Assembly (NCBI RefSeq): GCF_902364355.1
Contig: NZ_CABJDK010000011.1
Span: 1 to 64,000 of the forward strand
Length of the DNA: 64,000 bases
DNA from: Collinsella aerofaciens
Lineage (GTDB): Bacteria; Actinomycetota; Coriobacteriia; Coriobacteriales; Coriobacteriaceae
Direction of reading: 5' to 3'
Both the position numbers and the translations under genes were made by a program. Each line of letters begins with the position of its first letter. Positions within the stretch are counted from its first letter, which is position 1. Below, piece by piece: positions 22,855 through 30,990 of the stretch. The notes under the pieces are model-generated. The model ran no database searches and was not told the DNA's origin. It saw only the letters and a program-made list of their open reading frames with translations.

Positions 22855-25800
22855 ATGCTGGAGCTCAAAGGAATTTGCAAAAGGTACGTTGCGCAGTCGT
22901 TTACGCAGGTGGCGCTCGACAACGTAAGCCTGTCTTTTCGCGATAACGAGTTCGTGGCCATCCTGGGTCCTTCGGGCTCGGGTAAAACTACGATGCTCAA
23001 CGTCATTGGTGGACTCGACCATTTCGATTCCGGCGACCTGCTGATCGATGGCATCTCGACCAAGGACTTCAGCGACCGCGATTGGGATGCCTACAGAAAC
23101 AATCGCATTGGCTTTGTGTTTCAGAGCTACAACCTCATTCCGCATCAGACCATTTTGGAAAACGTGGAATTGGCGCTTACACTCACGGGCGTGGGACATG
23201 CCGAGCGCCGCCAGCGTGCGCGTAAGGCGCTCGAGGCGGTTGGTCTGGGCGAGCACGTTGACAAACGCCCGAACCAGCTTTCGGGCGGGCAGATGCAGCG
23301 CGTAGCCATTGCCCGCGCCTTGATCAACGACCCCGAAATCGTGCTGGCTGACGAGCCGACCGGCGCCTTGGACTCAACGACATCCGTGCAGGTTATGGAT
23401 TTGCTCAAGGACGTTGCGCGCGATCGTCTGGTCATCATGGTCACGCACAATCCCGAGTTGGCATACAGGTACGCCACGCGCATCGTCACCCTGGCGGACG
23501 GCAAGATCACCGACGATTCAGATCCCTTTGATGCTGCCGAGGCCGCGCGTCGCGAGGCCAAGCCCACGCGCAAAACCTCGATGAGCTTTGTGACGGCGCT
23601 GGGGCTTTCTGCCCGAAACCTCATGACCAAGAAGGGCCGTACGGCCATGACTGCCTTTGCAGGTTCGATTGGCATTATTGGCATCGCAGCGATTCTGGCG
23701 CTGTCCAACGGCGTAAACGGCTACATCAAAAAGGTCGAGGAGGACACGCTCTCGAGCTACCCGCTCACGATTTCCAAACAAGATTACGACCTGTCATCCA
23801 TGATGGGCGGGCATGGGGCTACCGATGAGGAGGCGTCCAAGGGCGAGGGCTCGTCCGATGACGCTACCGGTGGCAAAGCTAAGGGAACCGACAAGATCCC
23901 TGTGGTCACGGCCGTAAAGGATATGTTCGCAAGCGTTAAATCTAACGATATGACGAGCTTTAAGACATGGCTTGACGACGGTGGCGACGGTATCGACAAA
24001 GAGGTCAACGCTATCCAGTACGGCTATGGCGTGACGCCGGTTGTCTATCGTGCGGGCAAGGGCGACGAGAAGCCCGTCCGGCTTGTCCCCAACGCTATGA
24101 CCGAGGCCATGAGCGGAGGCGCGAGCTCGGCGGCAACGGTGAGCATGGAATCCATGGGAACCTCGGTCTTTAACGAGATGATTGACGACCAGAGTCTGCT
24201 CGACAGCCAGTACGATGTCGTTGCCGGCCATTGGCCTACGTCTGCCAACGAGGCCGTGATGGTGCTTTCGAGCCGCGGAACAGTGGGCGACTACACGCTC
24301 TACAGTATCGGCGCGCTGGATATCGATGAGCTCAACGACCTGGTTAACAGTGCCATGACGGCCGACGGCAAGGTCAAGACGCCCAAGACCGGCAGCGACT
24401 TTACCTACGACGATGCACTGTCCACGACGTTTAAGGTGTTGTCGCCGGCCGATGCCTATCGCAAAAACGAAGAGACCGGCATGTGGACTGACATGTCTGG
24501 CGACGCCGACTTTATGAAAGCCAAGGTTGCCGACGGTATTGACGTGCGCATTGTGGGCGTGGTGCGACCCAACGAGACGGCAAACGCGAGCGCGTTATCG
24601 CCGGGCATTGTCTATACGCATGCGCTGACTCGCCAGCTTATGGAGCGTGCTGCCGATTCGCAGATTGTGCAGGAGCAGCTTGCCCACCCCGAGACGGATG
24701 TCTTTACGGGCAAAACCTTCGACGAGCTGCAGGGCGAAGCCAAGCAGGGCGTGGATTTGGGCAGTATGTTCAGCGTAGACGAGGCGGCACTGAAGAGCGC
24801 GTTCTCACTCGATACGTCTGCGCTCTCGGGCGCGGCAGGTGGCATGGACCTTTCTGGTCTCGATTTGTCCGGGTTGGACATTGACCTTTCGGGTGTTGGG
24901 CGAGACATCGATTTCAGCGACATCATGGCCAAAGCGCCGGCTCCAGATTTCTTGGGTATCTTCGATGGGTTGGAGCTTGCGCCCGAGCAGATGCGGCAAG
25001 TGGGGGTGCTCGCCAACCAGCTGTTTGAGGGCTTTCTGCGGTCTGATCAGTTTAAGGCGCTGTCGCCCGAAGATCTTAAGGACGCGTCAAAGCTCGCTGC
25101 CGCATTCTCGGCGTATCTTGAGCATGATGCCGCAGCCCAGCAAATCCTGGCCCAGCTCAAAGCGCTCGGCGGCGATGCCCTGGCCGAGCGCCTGCAGCAG
25201 GCGATGACCGACTATGTACAAAAGCAGCTGGCTCCGTATCTGCAGCAGGCTATGGATCAGGTGATGAAGACAATTAGCGAACAGATTGCGACGACCGTAT
25301 CGTCCCAGCTCAAGTCGGGCGCGGCAGGACTCATGGACCAAATGGCGACGCAGATGTCTTCGAGTTTTGCCAACTTGGCGAGCGCGATGCGCGTGGATGC
25401 GAGCGCCTTTGCTCGTGCCATCCACTTCAACATGGATGCCGAGGACCTGAGCTCGCTCATGATGAGCTATGCCAAAGCGTCAAAGCTCACCTACGACAAT
25501 AATCTGACCACGTTGGGCTATGCGGACGAGGCGGACCCCATCTCGGTCAAGATTTTCCCGCGCGACTTTGAGGCCAAGGAGCGCGTACTCGATCACATCG
25601 ATGCGTACAACAAGCAGGTCAAAGCCGTTGGCCACGATGAACAGGCGATCTCGTACACCGACTACATGGGCATCATCATGGGTTCGGTGACCGACATCGT
25701 GAACACCATCAGCTTGGTGCTCATCGCATTCGTGAGTATCAGTTTGGTGGTGAGCTCCATCATGATCGGCATCATCACCTACATCAGCGTGCTGGAGCGC

Positions 25801-26109
25801 AAAAAGGAGATTGGCATCCTGCGCGCGATTGGCGCGTCAAAGCGCAACGTGGCCAACGTATTTAATGCCGAGACCTTTATCGAAGGCCTCATTGCCGGCG
25901 TCTTTGCCATTGTCGTCGTGGTGGCCGTGAGCTTTCCGGTTAATGCCTGGGCGCTTGCGGCCAAGCAGGTGCCCAACCTGATGAGCCTGCCCGTTCAAGA
26001 CGCGCTGATGCTCATTGTAATTTCGGTGCTGCTGACGGTCGTTGCCGGCCTGCTGCCGGCTCGCAGCGCATCCAAGAAAGACCCTGTGGAAGCCCTGCGT
26101 TCCGAATAA
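22855..26109 (+). CDS. ABC transporter, fused ATPase and FtsX-like permease with large ectodomain
   Basis: The ATG at 22855 (GGGAGAGG upstream) gives 1084 residues. The N-terminal MacB-type ATPase (1-225) has Walker A GPSGSGKTT, signature LSGGQMQR and Walker B IVLADEPTGALDS. TM1 is near 260-285 (GSIGIIGIAAILALSNGVNG). An unusually long extracytoplasmic part of about 550 residues includes the repeat-like stretch DLSGLDLSGLDIDLSGVG and Gln-rich amphipathic helices that may form coiled coil (about 760-880). Three C-terminal helices belong to the FtsX domain (IVNTISLVLIAFVSISLVVS onward), with LERKKEIGILRAIGASKRNV. MacB/FtsX proteins move or gate extracytoplasmic substrates mechanically. Half-transporter, so probably a homodimer; the substrate is unknown. 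Standalone gene. Confidence 0.92.
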   Translation: MLELKGICKRYVAQSFTQVALDNVSLSFRDNEFVAILGPSGSGKTTMLNVIGGLDHFDSGDLLIDGISTKDFSDRDWDAYRNNRIGFVFQSYNLIPHQTILENVELALTLTGVGHAERRQRARKALEAVGLGEHVDKRPNQLSGGQMQRVAIARALINDPEIVLADEPTGALDSTTSVQVMDLLKDVARDRLVIMVTHNPELAYRYATRIVTLADGKITDDSDPFDAAEAARREAKPTRKTSMSFVTALGLSARNLMTKKGRTAMTAFAGSIGIIGIAAILALSNGVNGYIKKVEEDTLSSYPLTISKQDYDLSSMMGGHGATDEEASKGEGSSDDATGGKAKGTDKIPVVTAVKDMFASVKSNDMTSFKTWLDDGGDGIDKEVNAIQYGYGVTPVVYRAGKGDEKPVRLVPNAMTEAMSGGASSAATVSMESMGTSVFNEMIDDQSLLDSQYDVVAGHWPTSANEAVMVLSSRGTVGDYTLYSIGALDIDELNDLVNSAMTADGKVKTPKTGSDFTYDDALSTTFKVLSPADAYRKNEETGMWTDMSGDADFMKAKVADGIDVRIVGVVRPNETANASALSPGIVYTHALTRQLMERAADSQIVQEQLAHPETDVFTGKTFDELQGEAKQGVDLGSMFSVDEAALKSAFSLDTSALSGAAGGMDLSGLDLSGLDIDLSGVGRDIDFSDIMAKAPAPDFLGIFDGLELAPEQMRQVGVLANQLFEGFLRSDQFKALSPEDLKDASKLAAAFSAYLEHDAAAQQILAQLKALGGDALAERLQQAMTDYVQKQLAPYLQQAMDQVMKTISEQIATTVSSQLKSGAAGLMDQMATQMSSSFANLASAMRVDASAFARAIHFNMDAEDLSSLMMSYAKASKLTYDNNLTTLGYADEADPISVKIFPRDFEAKERVLDHIDAYNKQVKAVGHDEQAISYTDYMGIIMGSVTDIVNTISLVLIAFVSISLVVSSIMIGIITYISVLERKKEIGILRAIGASKRNVANVFNAETFIEGLIAGVFAIVVVVAVSFPVNAWALAAKQVPNLMSLPVQDALMLIVISVLLTVVAGLLPARSASKKDPVEALRSE

Positions 26110-26140
26110 TGCGACAAAGGGACAGTCCCTTTGTCGCATT
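26108..26140. repeat. 33-bp palindromic repeat, family 1, copy A
   Basis: AATGCGACAAAGGGAC, one A, then the exact complement GTCCCTTTGTCGCATT. It overlaps the TAA of the ABC transporter gene by 2 bp. Copies at 32341 and 33713 have GTGAC/GTCAC in place of GCGAC/GTCGC, a paired change. It may serve as a terminator-like hairpin, but lacks a T-run. Confidence 0.85.
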
Positions 26141-26193
26141 GGGGGACCAATTACCGTTCGGCACGTTAAGGGTCCCCGCTCCCCGCTTAACAC

Positions 26194-26232
26194 TTGACGA
26201 AGGATCTCCATCTTTATATACCTATCGGTAGG
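26194..26232 (+). promoter_or_regulatory. Promoter and putative TetR operator of first MFS gene
   Basis: TTGACG (26194-26199), a 17-bp spacer and TATACC (26217-26222) form a promoter. It is overlapped by the near-palindrome CCTATCGGTAGG (26221-26232), which shares CGGTAGG with the perfect palindrome before the deiminase gene. The regulator is probably the TetR protein encoded at 27752-28315. Confidence 0.5.
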
Positions 26233-26268
26233 CATATAGGTTGCATTGCCGATAGAAACGGAGTAACC

Positions 26269-27549
26269 ATGACTCTCATCGCACCAGCCGAAAAGGACCG
26301 CCCCCGTGAGAGCGGCGCATTTGCTTGGATTGTCGTTATTGCGCTCGGTTTAATGTCTGCGGGAACAACCGGCACCTACAGCATCATTGCCGGCTCATTC
26401 ATCGCTCCTGTATGTGAAGACCTGGGCTTTGACTACACTTCTTTCTCTTTCTATTTCACCGCGATTCTTCTTGGCCTTGCGCTTGGGCTTCCGCTTTTGA
26501 GTCGTTTCATTCCAAAAGTAATCGGCAAACCATGGCATATTTGCGTTGAACTCGTCCTTATTGCCGCCGGCGCCGCAATGGCGTTCTACACCGAGGTCTG
26601 GATGTTCATCGTCTCCGCCGCAGTGATCGGCATCTGCTTTTCGTTCACAACGGGTGTCTGCATGTCCGATGTCATTGACCAATGGTTCAGTAAATCGTCT
26701 GGTCTTGCTATCGGCCTTGCGTGGGGCGTTAATTCTCTCTGCACGCTGCTATTGAGTCCTGTCATTACACTGGTCATCGAGCAGCAAGGCTGGCGTACGG
26801 GTTACATCGTACTTGCGGCCGTTTCTGCAGCCATGATATTGCCCACAAGCGCATTTATCATTCGCCTTAAGCCTTCTGATCGCAATATGCTTCCGTACGG
26901 AGAGACTACCTCCGAAACCCATGAGAGCCACAGCGCCGATGAAAAGGAAGATGTCTCTTCGGGCATGGCGCTCCGCGATGCCGCGAAAACGCCATCTTTT
27001 ATTCTCTGCGCCTTTCTGCTCTGCGTGGCGCAACTCACCTGCTGCATGAACCAGCTGTTCCCGACCTATGCAAGCGAGGTCGGCTTCAATCCCATCGTGG
27101 GAAGCCTAATGGTTTCGGCGGCTTCGCTCTCCGATATTTTCCTAAATCCCTTCGTAGGCAAAACATGCGACAAGCTCGGTGCTATTAAAGCAACGGTCGC
27201 ATGGACGGGAGTCAGCATTCTTTCATTCCTACTTCTCATCTTTGGCGGAAGCAACGAGACCGTTTCCATCATCGCGGCCGGCGTAAACGACGTCATGTTC
27301 GCCATCGTTGGAACTGCAATGCCGATGATTCTCCTCTCGCTCTTCGGATCACGCGATTTTGGAAGGATCTATTCGATTATTTGCTCAGCGGGCTATGTTG
27401 TCGGAGCTTTCGGAATGCCAGTCATGATGAAGGTTTACGGTATGGCAGGGTCTTTCCAAGGAGTATTCGTTTTCTGTATCATCTGCAACCTTCTGATTGC
27501 GACATTTGCTTTAGTTTCCGGTCTCCTCAATAAGACTACCGCGAAATAA
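26269..27549 (+). CDS. MFS transporter
   Basis: The ATG at 26269 follows CGGAG, giving 426 residues with about 12 membrane helices. The first is AWIVVIALGLMSAGTTGTYS. GLAIGLAWGVNSLCTLLLSP and SFTTGVCMSDVIDQWFSKSS mark the first half, a charged central loop follows (about 205-240), and TCDKLGAIKA lies in the second half. It aligns along its full length with the MFS protein at 30991-32256 and both flank the deiminase/carbamoyltransferase genes, so uptake or exchange of a guanidino, amino or ureido compound is likely. The family resembles OFA/monocarboxylate-type MFS; the substrate is not readable from the sequence. Confidence 0.9.
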   Translation: MTLIAPAEKDRPRESGAFAWIVVIALGLMSAGTTGTYSIIAGSFIAPVCEDLGFDYTSFSFYFTAILLGLALGLPLLSRFIPKVIGKPWHICVELVLIAAGAAMAFYTEVWMFIVSAAVIGICFSFTTGVCMSDVIDQWFSKSSGLAIGLAWGVNSLCTLLLSPVITLVIEQQGWRTGYIVLAAVSAAMILPTSAFIIRLKPSDRNMLPYGETTSETHESHSADEKEDVSSGMALRDAAKTPSFILCAFLLCVAQLTCCMNQLFPTYASEVGFNPIVGSLMVSAASLSDIFLNPFVGKTCDKLGAIKATVAWTGVSILSFLLLIFGGSNETVSIIAAGVNDVMFAIVGTAMPMILLSLFGSRDFGRIYSIICSAGYVVGAFGMPVMMKVYGMAGSFQGVFVFCIICNLLIATFALVSGLLNKTTAK

Positions 27550-27602
27550 CCTGACCAACGAACTGCCCTTCAGCCCTGTCATTTGTCTCCGCAAGTTAAA
27601 AC

Positions 27603-27647
27603 GAAATTGGGGCCGATTCCAACATAGCTGGAATCGGCCCCAATTTC
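27603..27647. terminator. Bidirectional terminator hairpin
   Basis: GAAATTGGGGCCGATTCCA and its exact complement TGGAATCGGCCCCAATTTC form a 19-bp stem with a 7-nt loop between the convergent MFS and TetR genes. The stem is bounded by A/T-rich ends that give partial T-runs on both strands. Confidence 0.75.
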
Positions 27648-27751
27648 TATTCAACAACTTTTGCAATCATCGCGAACACGGGTTTCGGACCATTCCGCGA
27701 CCCCGCAAGTCGTCGCATCGCGCTTGTCAAGGTGCCTCTGTTATTACGCGC

Positions 27752-28315
27752 CTATTTAAACATGAGTTCGACGATTCCTGCCCAAACAGCCTTTTCATCG
27801 ATGTCTTCATCTTGGGCAACGGTATTGCTCGCTCCCTCAAGTACGGTGTAAAGAATCTGCACGTACAGCATGACGTCTGTTTCATCGGAAAACGCGCCAA
27901 TTTCTAGGCCATGGAGAAGGATGTCTTTAAGCGCGTCCATAGTTCGGTTGATCGCCGTTGCCTGACGTTCCTGAACTGCAGGGATTCGATTTGCCTGAAT
28001 ACTGACCTCGGCCAGCACGCGACGGCGCTTTTCATCACTACGATAGCCACCTATAACCGAATTGCCGAGCTCGATAAGCGCCGCCTTGAATCCGTCCCTA
28101 TCGACTATTAGCGAGTAGTCGCGCTGATAGTCGATAGTCGGAAACATACTATCTAAGAGCGTGGTAAAAATATCCTCTTTAGAGGGAAAGTAGTAGTACA
28201 CCGATGGCTTGGATATACCGACACGGTCGCAGATTTTTCCAATGGACGCCTTGTCGTAACCGACTTCTGCCACAAGATCATACATTGCGTCCAATATTTT
28301 TCCCTTTGTGCTCAC
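27752..28315 (-). CDS. TetR/AcrR family regulator of the deiminase/MFS genes
   Basis: A 187-residue protein starting MSTKGKILDAMYDLVAEVGY with the helix-turn-helix ASIGKICDRVGISKPSVYYY, typical of TetR. The C-terminal ligand domain (about 60-187) has no recognised class. It lies between the first MFS gene (convergent) and the deiminase gene (divergent). A perfect 18-bp palindrome before the deiminase gene and a related CGGTAGG dyad at the MFS promoter are its likely operators. A ligand such as agmatine or a related polyamine is inferred from the regulated genes only. Confidence 0.9.
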   Translation of the reverse strand: MSTKGKILDAMYDLVAEVGYDKASIGKICDRVGISKPSVYYYFPSKEDIFTTLLDSMFPTIDYQRDYSLIVDRDGFKAALIELGNSVIGGYRSDEKRRRVLAEVSIQANRIPAVQERQATAINRTMDALKDILLHGLEIGAFSDETDVMLYVQILYTVLEGASNTVAQDEDIDEKAVWAGIVELMFK

Positions 28316-28456
28316 GCTTCACTTCTCCATTGCAAATCACTTCCGCATTGCCAACATTATTAAGAATGGCAACGGAACATCAATTCGTGTCCAAACACGA
28401 CCACTATAAACGGTGAACGGTAGGTATCGACAGGCGAATGGCAATTATACAAAAAC

Positions 28457-28474
28457 ACCTACCGAACGGTAGGT
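28457..28474. promoter_or_regulatory. Perfect 18-bp palindrome, putative TetR operator
   Basis: ACCTACCGAACGGTAGGT is a perfect palindrome. The motif GAACGGTAGGTAT recurs as a half-site copy at 28415-28427, and TATAGT (28474-28479) directly abuts it as a possible -10 box. It sits between the TetR gene and the deiminase gene and so may control both. Confidence 0.7.
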
Positions 28475-28554
28475 ATAGTAGTACTATAGCTGGTGTAACC
28501 CCGCTATTGTCGCGGCCGGACAGCATTGCGGGAAACCCGACGGAAGGACCAACC

Positions 28555-29793
28555 ATGTACGAGAACTATCGTATGCCGGGCGAGTTTGAGAAGCGCTCCA
28601 ACGTCTATGTGACATGGCTTCCCGATTACATTCGCGCAGAGGGCTTCGATAATCGCCAGCCCTGCGTTGACGTAATTAAAGCTTTGCTTGAGTATGGCGA
28701 CGTTACGGTCAACCTCAACTGTGGCACCCCCGGCTCCTACGAGGAAGCCTGCTCGCGCCTTAAAGAAGAAGGGGTGGATTTCGACCGTATCCAGATTACG
28801 CAGTTCGAAGACTCCAACTTCTACGTTCGCGACAACGGCCCCAGCATCATGGTCGACGACGAAGGCCATTCCTATATGGTCAACCCCGCTTGGACCTATT
28901 ATGGCGTGTGGGACAAGAACTCCCCAGAGTGCCAGTCCGCACGCAGGGCAGCTGTTCACATGGCGGTTGCGCTCGGGTGCTTCGATATCGTCAATTCCGA
29001 AATGGTTTCGGAGGGCGGCGACCGCGAGTTTGACGGTCACGGCACCCTGATCGCCATCGAGGACACGGAATGCCGCAAGCGCAATCCCGAGTTCTCAAAA
29101 GAGGAAGTGGAGGCCGAGTACAAGCGCATCTACAACCTCAACAAGGTTATCTGGCTGCCGCAGCCTATGCTTGAGGACGACGACTATCGACTGGGCATCC
29201 TCGACGAGAAGGAAGATGGAACTCCTGTCTTCGGCATGAGCTTCGCCGCCCACATCGATGAGATGTGCCGCTTTATCACCCCGAACAAGATTCTTCTTGC
29301 CGAGGTATCCGATGAGGAGGCCGCCTCGAGCAAGGCGGGCGCGGAATCGCGTCGTCGCATCGACGCCGCCTACGAGATTCTACGCGCCGAGACGGACTGG
29401 GAGGGCAAGCCCTTCGAAATCGTTCGCATACCCACTGCCGAGCCGATCGAGGTTGTCATCGCCCCCGGCGACGAGGACTACGAGCTGTATAAGGGCTTCA
29501 TCGACGAAATGTGCGGCAAGTTCATGGATGGCACCCCTTGGCCCGAAGGCCCCGTTCACTTTTATGCCGCAGCAAGCTACTGCAACTTCCTCATCTGCAA
29601 CGGCGTCGTTCTTGGCCAGCGTTATTACCACGAAGGCATGAGCGAAGTCGTGAAGGAGAAGGACGAGCAGGCCAAGGCGGTTCTTGAGAGCTGCTTCCCC
29701 GATCGCAAGGTCATCATGATCGACTCTCTCGCGCTTAACCTGTCCGGCGGCGGCGTGCACTGCTGGACCAAGGACGTGGCCGCCAGCTGCTAG
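28555..29793 (+). CDS. Agmatine deiminase family protein (PPAD/guanidino-modifying fold)
   Basis: The ATG at 28555 follows GGAAGG, giving 412 residues, somewhat longer than usual agmatine deiminases. It opens YRMPGEFEKRSNVYVTWLP, matching the start of that family. Catalytic landmarks are VRDNGPSIMV, SEGGDREFDGHGTL, AAHIDEMCRFI (His-x-Asp) and GGGVHCWTKD with the nucleophilic Cys near the end. The enzyme would hydrolyse a guanidino group to a ureido group with release of ammonia, agmatine to N-carbamoylputrescine in the classical case. It differs from classical enzymes in TWLP for WPxRPD and in extra charged segments around 170-230, so the substrate may be another guanidine. A carbamoyltransferase gene follows, giving a deiminase-plus-phosphorolysis pathway. 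Confidence 0.88.
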   Translation: MYENYRMPGEFEKRSNVYVTWLPDYIRAEGFDNRQPCVDVIKALLEYGDVTVNLNCGTPGSYEEACSRLKEEGVDFDRIQITQFEDSNFYVRDNGPSIMVDDEGHSYMVNPAWTYYGVWDKNSPECQSARRAAVHMAVALGCFDIVNSEMVSEGGDREFDGHGTLIAIEDTECRKRNPEFSKEEVEAEYKRIYNLNKVIWLPQPMLEDDDYRLGILDEKEDGTPVFGMSFAAHIDEMCRFITPNKILLAEVSDEEAASSKAGAESRRRIDAAYEILRAETDWEGKPFEIVRIPTAEPIEVVIAPGDEDYELYKGFIDEMCGKFMDGTPWPEGPVHFYAAASYCNFLICNGVVLGQRYYHEGMSEVVKEKDEQAKAVLESCFPDRKVIMIDSLALNLSGGGVHCWTKDVAASC

Positions 29794-29840
29794 CAAGTTC
29801 TTAAACTTGCGCTGCCTGATCCAAGCGCCACATTTACAGT

Positions 29841-29870
29841 CCCCGAGGGATATCCGTGTTTCCCTCGGGG
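29841..29870 (+). other. Intercistronic hairpin
   Basis: CCCCGAGGGA and TCCCTCGGGG form a perfect 10-bp stem with a 10-nt loop between the deiminase and carbamoyltransferase genes. There is no T-run, so it may adjust relative expression or mRNA stability rather than terminate. Confidence 0.55.
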
Positions 29871-29914
29871 GCGCATTCGACACTTACCCATCAAACAATT
29901 GAAAGGAAATAGGC

Positions 29915-30979
29915 ATGAACAACAGCCTTCGCGGTCGCGACTACCTTAACATCCACGATCTTTCCTCTGAGGATTTCCGTTACCTCATCGATCTTGCCTG
30001 GAACCTCAAGGCCCAGAAAAAGTCCGGTGTCGACCAGCGCTACTTCCCCGGCAAGAACGTTCTCGCCAACTTTGAGTGGGGCTCGACCCGCACTCGTTGC
30101 GCCTTTGAGACCTCTTGCAACGACCTGGGCATGGGCTTCACCTATCTGACCAACTCCCACATGGGCGATTGCGAGACCATCGAGGATGCCATGCGCGTCT
30201 TCAACGGCATGTATGATCTCATTGTCTATCGTGCACAAAAGGACGAGCAGTTCCTCTATGATGTCGCCGACTTGGTCGATATTCCAGTCATCAATGCCCT
30301 CACCCTCGGCGATCACCCGACCCAGATGCTCGCTGACGCTCTCACGATGGAGGAGCAGTGGGGTGGTCTGCGCACGAGCCGTGGCAAGAAGATGGCCTTC
30401 GTTGGCAACTGCGCCGGCGCCCCCGTGTGGTATGGCCGTCTGTGCGCGATGCTCGACATGGACTTCCTCGCCATCGGCCCCGACGACCTCCGTCACCAGA
30501 TGTGCAAGGAAATGATCGAGGAGGTTGAGGCCTGCTACGCCAAGTACGCGCCTAACAGGACCTTCACCATCACCTCTGACCTTGATGCTCTGGACGGTGT
30601 CGACGTAATCGTTACCGAGGAGTGGCGCTACATCAACCCCGAGTGCGGCGACGAGGTTCTGGACCCTGACGACTACAACTCTTGGCTTGGCGACGCCGAG
30701 TCCCTGTACCCCTATCGCGTCACCAGTGAGCTGTGCAAGCGCACCAACAACCCCGACATCTTCTGCATGCACGAGCTCCCCTCTGTTCACAACGCAAATC
30801 ACCGCGTTGGCAAGATGTTGCTCGCCCAGTGCAAGAACGACCTGCATCGTGAAATCATCACCGAGGGCTTTGAGATTGCGGACGAGTGCTTTGAGGCCAA
30901 CGCGTCGGTCATCTTCCGTGAGGCAGAGAACCGTCAGCACACCATTAAGGCCGTTATGTGCGCCCTTCTGGGTCTCTAG
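29915..30979 (+). CDS. Aspartate/ornithine carbamoyltransferase family protein with HELP motif
   Basis: A 354-residue protein starting after GAAAGGAAA. The carbamoyl-phosphate site is present: WGSTRTRCAFE (STRTR, about residue 55) and DHPTQMLAD (about 130). In ornithine and putrescine transcarbamylases a HCLP motif holds the Cys that contacts the amine substrate; here the sequence is CMHELPS, Glu replacing Cys. The usual SMG loop is replaced by TEEWRYINPECGDE with an insert before it. It probably transfers or phosphorolyses a carbamoyl group on an amine made by the deiminase (carbamoylputrescine in the classical route). Carbamate kinase is not in the window. The altered motif suggests a different substrate than ornithine or putrescine. 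Confidence 0.88.
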   Translation: MNNSLRGRDYLNIHDLSSEDFRYLIDLAWNLKAQKKSGVDQRYFPGKNVLANFEWGSTRTRCAFETSCNDLGMGFTYLTNSHMGDCETIEDAMRVFNGMYDLIVYRAQKDEQFLYDVADLVDIPVINALTLGDHPTQMLADALTMEEQWGGLRTSRGKKMAFVGNCAGAPVWYGRLCAMLDMDFLAIGPDDLRHQMCKEMIEEVEACYAKYAPNRTFTITSDLDALDGVDVIVTEEWRYINPECGDEVLDPDDYNSWLGDAESLYPYRVTSELCKRTNNPDIFCMHELPSVHNANHRVGKMLLAQCKNDLHREIITEGFEIADECFEANASVIFREAENRQHTIKAVMCALLGL

Positions 30980-30990
30980 GAGCTGTATCA

